Notes under the pieces: generated by a model
Databases searched by the model: none
The model's input: only the letters and a program-made list of their open reading frames with translations
Told to the model about the DNA's origin: nothing
Position numbers and translations under genes: made by a program
From: JBBQYD01 sp942493075
Lineage (GTDB): Bacteria > Verrucomicrobiota > Verrucomicrobiia > Limisphaerales > UBA8199
Direction: 5' to 3'
DNA length: 64,000 nucleotides
Assembly (NCBI GenBank): GCA_942493075.1
Contig: OW818681.1
Location: forward strand, 2,790,001 to 2,854,000
Shown here: positions 60,909 to 64,000 of the stretch, one piece after another
How the letters are laid out: every line of letters begins with the position of its first letter
Position numbering within the stretch: position 1 is the stretch's first letter

Positions 60909-61925
60909 ATGTTCTCACGTCGCGGGACCCGGATGAAGCCCGGCCCTGCAGCAAAAAACGTGAACGAGCAAACGAACGACTTTTTGAATCCGATCCTCCC
61001 GCCACATTCGGCGGATCCCTGGATGATCTTCCACGGCGGTTTTTATTACTACTGTGAGAGCCGGAACTGCCGGCAAATAGTCATTCGACGTTCCCGCACC
61101 ATAGCCGGCATTGCACAAGATCCCGGGTATGTGGTGTGGACCCCGGCGTCTCGTGGGATGAACTCACGGAACCTCTGGGCGCCTGAATTGCATCTCATCG
61201 ACGGTCGGTGGTTCATCTACTACGCCGCAGACGATGGCCGGAACGAAAACCATCGGATGTGGGTGTTGGCGTGTGAAACGGCAGATCCTCTGGGGCCGTA
61301 TTACTGCGCCGGTGAGTTGGAGACCGACGGTTGGGCAATCGACGGCACGGTGCTTTCACTTGAGGACGGGCGGCGGTACTTCGTCTGGTCCGGTTGGCCC
61401 GGGCGGCGGAACGGACAACAGAATCTTTACATTGCGCCGATGCGCAATCCGCTGACGATCTCGGGTCCGCGTGTGCTGCTGGCGTCTCCCGATCAATCCT
61501 GGGAAAGGGTGGCCATGCCGATTTGTGAAGGGCCGCAGGTCCTCCGGCGCAATGGGGACCTCTTCATCGTCTATTCAGCCAGTGGAAGCTGGACCCCCGA
61601 TTACTGCATGGGACTGCTTCACAACCGGGGTGGCGATGTGTTGAACCCGGCCACATGGCGCAAGCACGGTCCTGTCTTCGAGAAGAGTGAAGACGTGTGG
61701 GGCGTGGGCCATTGCTCGTTCGTGAAGTCCTCCTGCCTGCAGGAAGACTGGATGATTTATCACTCCAAATCCAGCCGGCAACCCGGCTGGGAAGACAGGG
61801 ATGTGCATGCCAAACGCTTCGAATGGACGAGCGAAGGCTTTCCAGAATTCGGCAGCCCGATGCCACGCAATGCGCGTTCAGCCAAAACATTGGCCCAGTC
61901 TGCGGCCATCGGAGCAGCGGCCTAA
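60909..61925 (+). CDS. glycoside hydrolase family 43 protein
   Basis: 338 residues; five-bladed propeller motifs with NPILPPHSADPWMIFHGGFYYY (catalytic Asp), WAIDGTVLSLEDG (pKa-modulating Asp) and CEGPQVLRRNGDLFIVYSAS (Glu acid). No signal peptide is visible, so it may act on imported oligosaccharides or the start may lie elsewhere. GH43 enzymes remove arabinose or xylose. The start could be 60909 or 60933. Confidence 0.85.
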   Translation: MFSRRGTRMKPGPAAKNVNEQTNDFLNPILPPHSADPWMIFHGGFYYYCESRNCRQIVIRRSRTIAGIAQDPGYVVWTPASRGMNSRNLWAPELHLIDGRWFIYYAADDGRNENHRMWVLACETADPLGPYYCAGELETDGWAIDGTVLSLEDGRRYFVWSGWPGRRNGQQNLYIAPMRNPLTISGPRVLLASPDQSWERVAMPICEGPQVLRRNGDLFIVYSASGSWTPDYCMGLLHNRGGDVLNPATWRKHGPVFEKSEDVWGVGHCSFVKSSCLQEDWMIYHSKSSRQPGWEDRDVHAKRFEWTSEGFPEFGSPMPRNARSAKTLAQSAAIGAAA

Positions 61926-61953
61926 CCAGAACCACCTTTTACCGGATTATTAA

Positions 61954-62949
61954 ATGATTTCTTACAAGAACAAGACACTGCAATCGAACGTTTCACGAGT
62001 TATGGCGTGGGGAGCCGCGCTGTTGGTTATGGCCAGTCTGTCGGCGATGATATTGCCAACGTACGGCCGGGATGAAGAGGGCCATGCTTGTGGCACCGCT
62101 GGAAAAGAGGGAGCGCAGACTCTCAAAGCTGTGAAGGTGATCACGCAACGCGAGGGCGATAAGACCCATTTTCTGGTTGAGAACAAGGAGAACTGCGAGA
62201 TCACGATGACCTTCGACCTAAACGCCAGGGAAATGCAGGGCAGCGCACAGTTTCCGTTTACGGCAACGTTTCCTGCCGGGCAAGTGACTGAGGCTTTCTC
62301 GCTCTGGCCCGAAAGCCCTGATGCGAAGTGGGCGTACAGCTTTACAAATTATTTCAAACTGGGAAGCCACATGGCAAGGCACGACGATACGTTCCTGTAT
62401 CAACTGCCCTATGCGGCAGGCCGGGAGTTCAAAGTGACTCAGGCTTTCAACGGATCATTTAGCCACAAAGGGTCCAATAAATACGCGATCGATTGGCAGA
62501 TGCCGGAAGGCACGGCGATTCATGCAGCCCGGGGCGGAGTGGTCGTGAAACTCAAGGATGATTCCAACCTGGGCGGAGCGAGCATGAGATATGATCCTTA
62601 CAATAATTACGTCCTGATTCGTCACGATGATGGCACACTGGCGCATTACTGCCATCTGCAGCAGAACGGGGTGGCTGTGAAGGTGGGGCAGGTTGTTCAG
62701 ACGGGCGAACTCATCGCGCACTCGGGCAATACCGGGTTCTCCAGCGGCCCCCATCTGCACTTGTGTATCTTTAAGACTCGGGATGGCCGCACACGCGAGA
62801 GCATTCCTGTAAAGTTTCGTTCAGCCGATGCTGCAAAGCTCACGCTGGTGAGCGGACGCCGGTATCGTGCTGCTCAACCTGAACCAGCAAACCACCAGAT
62901 CATCTCCTCACGGGAGGGACGTACCAATGACCGTGTTAACCAGTCCTAA
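61954..62949 (+). CDS. exported M23 peptidase
   Basis: 331 residues. A signal segment (MAWGAALLVMASLSAMI) leads to an unrecognised beta domain with FDLNAREMQGSAQFPFTATF, then an M23 (LytM) domain: FSHKGSNKYAIDWQMPEG (His, Asp), IHAARGGVVVKLKDD, LAHYCHLQ and SGPHLHLCIF (HxH). These bind zinc to cut peptidoglycan cross-links. The C-terminus overlaps the next gene's start region by 23 bases. Confidence 0.85.
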   Translation: MISYKNKTLQSNVSRVMAWGAALLVMASLSAMILPTYGRDEEGHACGTAGKEGAQTLKAVKVITQREGDKTHFLVENKENCEITMTFDLNAREMQGSAQFPFTATFPAGQVTEAFSLWPESPDAKWAYSFTNYFKLGSHMARHDDTFLYQLPYAAGREFKVTQAFNGSFSHKGSNKYAIDWQMPEGTAIHAARGGVVVKLKDDSNLGGASMRYDPYNNYVLIRHDDGTLAHYCHLQQNGVAVKVGQVVQTGELIAHSGNTGFSSGPHLHLCIFKTRDGRTRESIPVKFRSADAAKLTLVSGRRYRAAQPEPANHQIISSREGRTNDRVNQS

Positions 62950-63574
62950 AAGGGGCCGAATCCGATTTCAGGGAACAATCCTGGCAGCCGCAGCGGCGGC
63001 CGGGGTCTTCGGAACAACTCAGCGGACGCAGGCGATGATACCGCAGGCGACCGCAACCAACCAGATCACTCTCACATGGTCCGCTCCATACAAGGGCGAC
63101 ACCAACCTTAGTTTCAACATTTACTATGCGCCCGATTTGACGATTCCCGTCTCTCGGTGGCAGAAGTTTGCAAATGTTCCGTGGCCGTCAACCTCCTTAT
63201 CACTGGCCAGCACTGCTCAATCGGGTTTCTTCATTGTGGGGGTTTCAAATTTCTGGGGAGAGAGCCGGCTCATCGGAGGCTCAAATCCGGCTCCGGCTAA
63301 AAGAGACATAACACTCGCGTGGGATTACCACGAAGCGGATGAGCCGGGATTGGCTTTCAACCTGTATCACTCCGGGGACCCAACGGCTCCAATGGATACA
63401 TGGCAGCTCATTACCAACGTGCCAGGCAGCGCGCGGTCATTGACGATTTCGCTTGCTCCTGGAACTCACGTTTTCGCGCTCACGGCATCCAATACGCAGG
63501 CAGAATCAGACTTTTCCAATACAGCGAGCACACCACCGATGCCGAAGCCAGCGCCGGGCGTGCGGTTGCAGTAA
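62927..63574 (+). CDS. secreted protein with two fibronectin-like domains
   Basis: 215 residues from ATG 62927. A signal peptide with an Ala-rich core (LAAAAAAGVFGTTQRTQA) precedes two similar beta domains: ITLTWSAPYKGDTNLSFNIY and ITLAWDYHEADEPGLAFNLY, each followed by a 'W--(F/I)-NVP' loop. This is the fibronectin III/immunoglobulin type found in surface proteins of the phylum. Likely cotranscribed with the M23 gene. Confidence 0.7.
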   Translation: MTVLTSPKRGRIRFQGTILAAAAAAGVFGTTQRTQAMIPQATATNQITLTWSAPYKGDTNLSFNIYYAPDLTIPVSRWQKFANVPWPSTSLSLASTAQSGFFIVGVSNFWGESRLIGGSNPAPAKRDITLAWDYHEADEPGLAFNLYHSGDPTAPMDTWQLITNVPGSARSLTISLAPGTHVFALTASNTQAESDFSNTASTPPMPKPAPGVRLQ

Positions 63575-63657
63575 AGAAGGGGCAGTCCTAAGCTTCTAGC
63601 GGCGTTAGTGCGGACATTGTAAACGAAGATGCAAAGAGTAGAGGAGTGAGCCCTGCG

Positions 63658-64000
63658 CTATGCTGAGACGGGGTTCGCCGCTCCGTTTTTGAGAACGCTT
63701 AAGAACTCCTTCATCGCTGGCGAGAGGACCTTGGTTTTTTTGGAGATGGCCGCGAGAGGGCGATTGAAATCGCCTTCGATTTTTACCTCGGCAAGCGTCT
63801 TTTTGGCGATTTCCTGGACGATGGTGCTTTGCGGGACAATGGCCACGCCAGCGTCAATTTCCACCGCTCGTTTAACGGTCTCGATATTGTCGAACTCCAT
63901 CACGTGGCGGATTTCCACCGAATGATCGCGCAAGATCCGGTCAATCGCCCGCCGTGTGGGGATATCCGGTTCAAACCCAATGAACTTCTGGCCTGAGAGG
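63658..64000 (-). CDS. LysR-type regulator, C-terminal part
   Basis: The frame is open to the window edge. KFIGFEPDIPTRRAIDRIL, then VEIRHVMEFDNIETVKRAV, EIDAGVAIVPQSTIVQEIA and LAAISKKTKVLSPAMKEFL are the end of the LysR substrate-binding domain, of CysB/CbbR-like type. The HTH lies outside. Confidence 0.75.
   Translation of the reverse strand, partial: LSGQKFIGFEPDIPTRRAIDRILRDHSVEIRHVMEFDNIETVKRAVEIDAGVAIVPQSTIVQEIAKKTLAEVKIEGDFNRPLAAISKKTKVLSPAMKEFLSVLKNGAANPVSA

Noticed and set aside
1..64000. CRISPR array or cas genes
   Set aside because: No regularly spaced short repeats and no Cas motifs were seen.

Overview
The window looks like a chromosomal segment of a Verrucomicrobiota bacterium (Pedosphaera/Limisphaerales-like). 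This is inferred from family content: paired small membrane proteins next to proA, secreted proteins with the 'SWP...LETTDSL' C-terminal module, a secreted Hcp-like protein, degenerate-type tyrosine integrases, and short hydrophobic proteins of a kind I associate with this phylum. No rRNA gene is present. The only RNA gene I can place firmly is tRNA-Cys (48770-48844, minus).

Layout. (1) 1-2377 is ordinary chromosome: the end of a retropepsin-like protease, a secreted DGIAASPK-repeat protein, a DUF305 protein and a Sel1-like secreted protein. (2) About 2.4-48.7 kb is a mosaic genomic island that ends at tRNA-Cys. Its left part holds an ISXO2-like transposase gene that has lost catalytic aspartates, then a chain of overlapping plus-strand genes (small ORF, HTH-like protein, DNA methyltransferase, unknown) running into a 740-residue tyrosine-recombinase-like protein with two extra helix-turn-helix segments and an excisionase-like gene. 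(3) 11.3-36.4 kb is one unbroken minus-strand array of defence genes with gaps of 0-30 bases over most of its length. In transcription order: an excisionase-type HTH; a YprA-type helicase fused to DUF1998; an SNF2-type helicase; a large Eco57I-type methyltransferase; an HNH nuclease; a 1659-residue STAND ATPase with a PLD-like C-terminus; a second, nearly identical HNH nuclease; a Gabija-like pair (OLD/TOPRIM ATPase and UvrD-like helicase); a damaged zinc-ribbon gene; two unknown genes; and a truncated DUF2726/zinc-ribbon gene. A four-helix-bundle (23S-rRNA-IVS type) element is inserted in frame in the methyltransferase gene. (4) Two diverged copies of a cassette (DUF5131/Gp37-Gp68 gene plus a divergent small ORF) bracket the defence array. 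(5) 39-47.3 kb is accessory: a frameshifted radical-SAM gene, an LRV-repeat protein, an HTH protein, a cysteine-peptidase-like protein and an ankyrin-like protein. It is followed by a second integrase next to tRNA-Cys. (6) 49-64 kb is ordinary chromosome again: flavin oxidoreductase, proA, secreted proteins, a complete stressosome-like rsbR-rsbS-rsbT-rsbX cluster with two hybrid kinases, S1/P1 nuclease, GH43, an M23 peptidase and a LysR-type regulator cut by the window end.

The strongest unexpected signals are these. A 54-55 bp sequence occurs four times, each time 32-33 bases upstream of the ATG of a minus-strand island gene, with a -10-like hexamer 6-7 bases before the start; I read it as a shared, mostly leaderless promoter module. 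The defence array appears to have been built or expanded by duplication: HNH copies bracket the STAND gene, zinc-ribbon copies bracket two unknown genes, and DUF5131 cassettes bracket the whole array. The giant STAND-PLD protein and the coding insertion inside the methyltransferase are the best candidates for undescribed biology.
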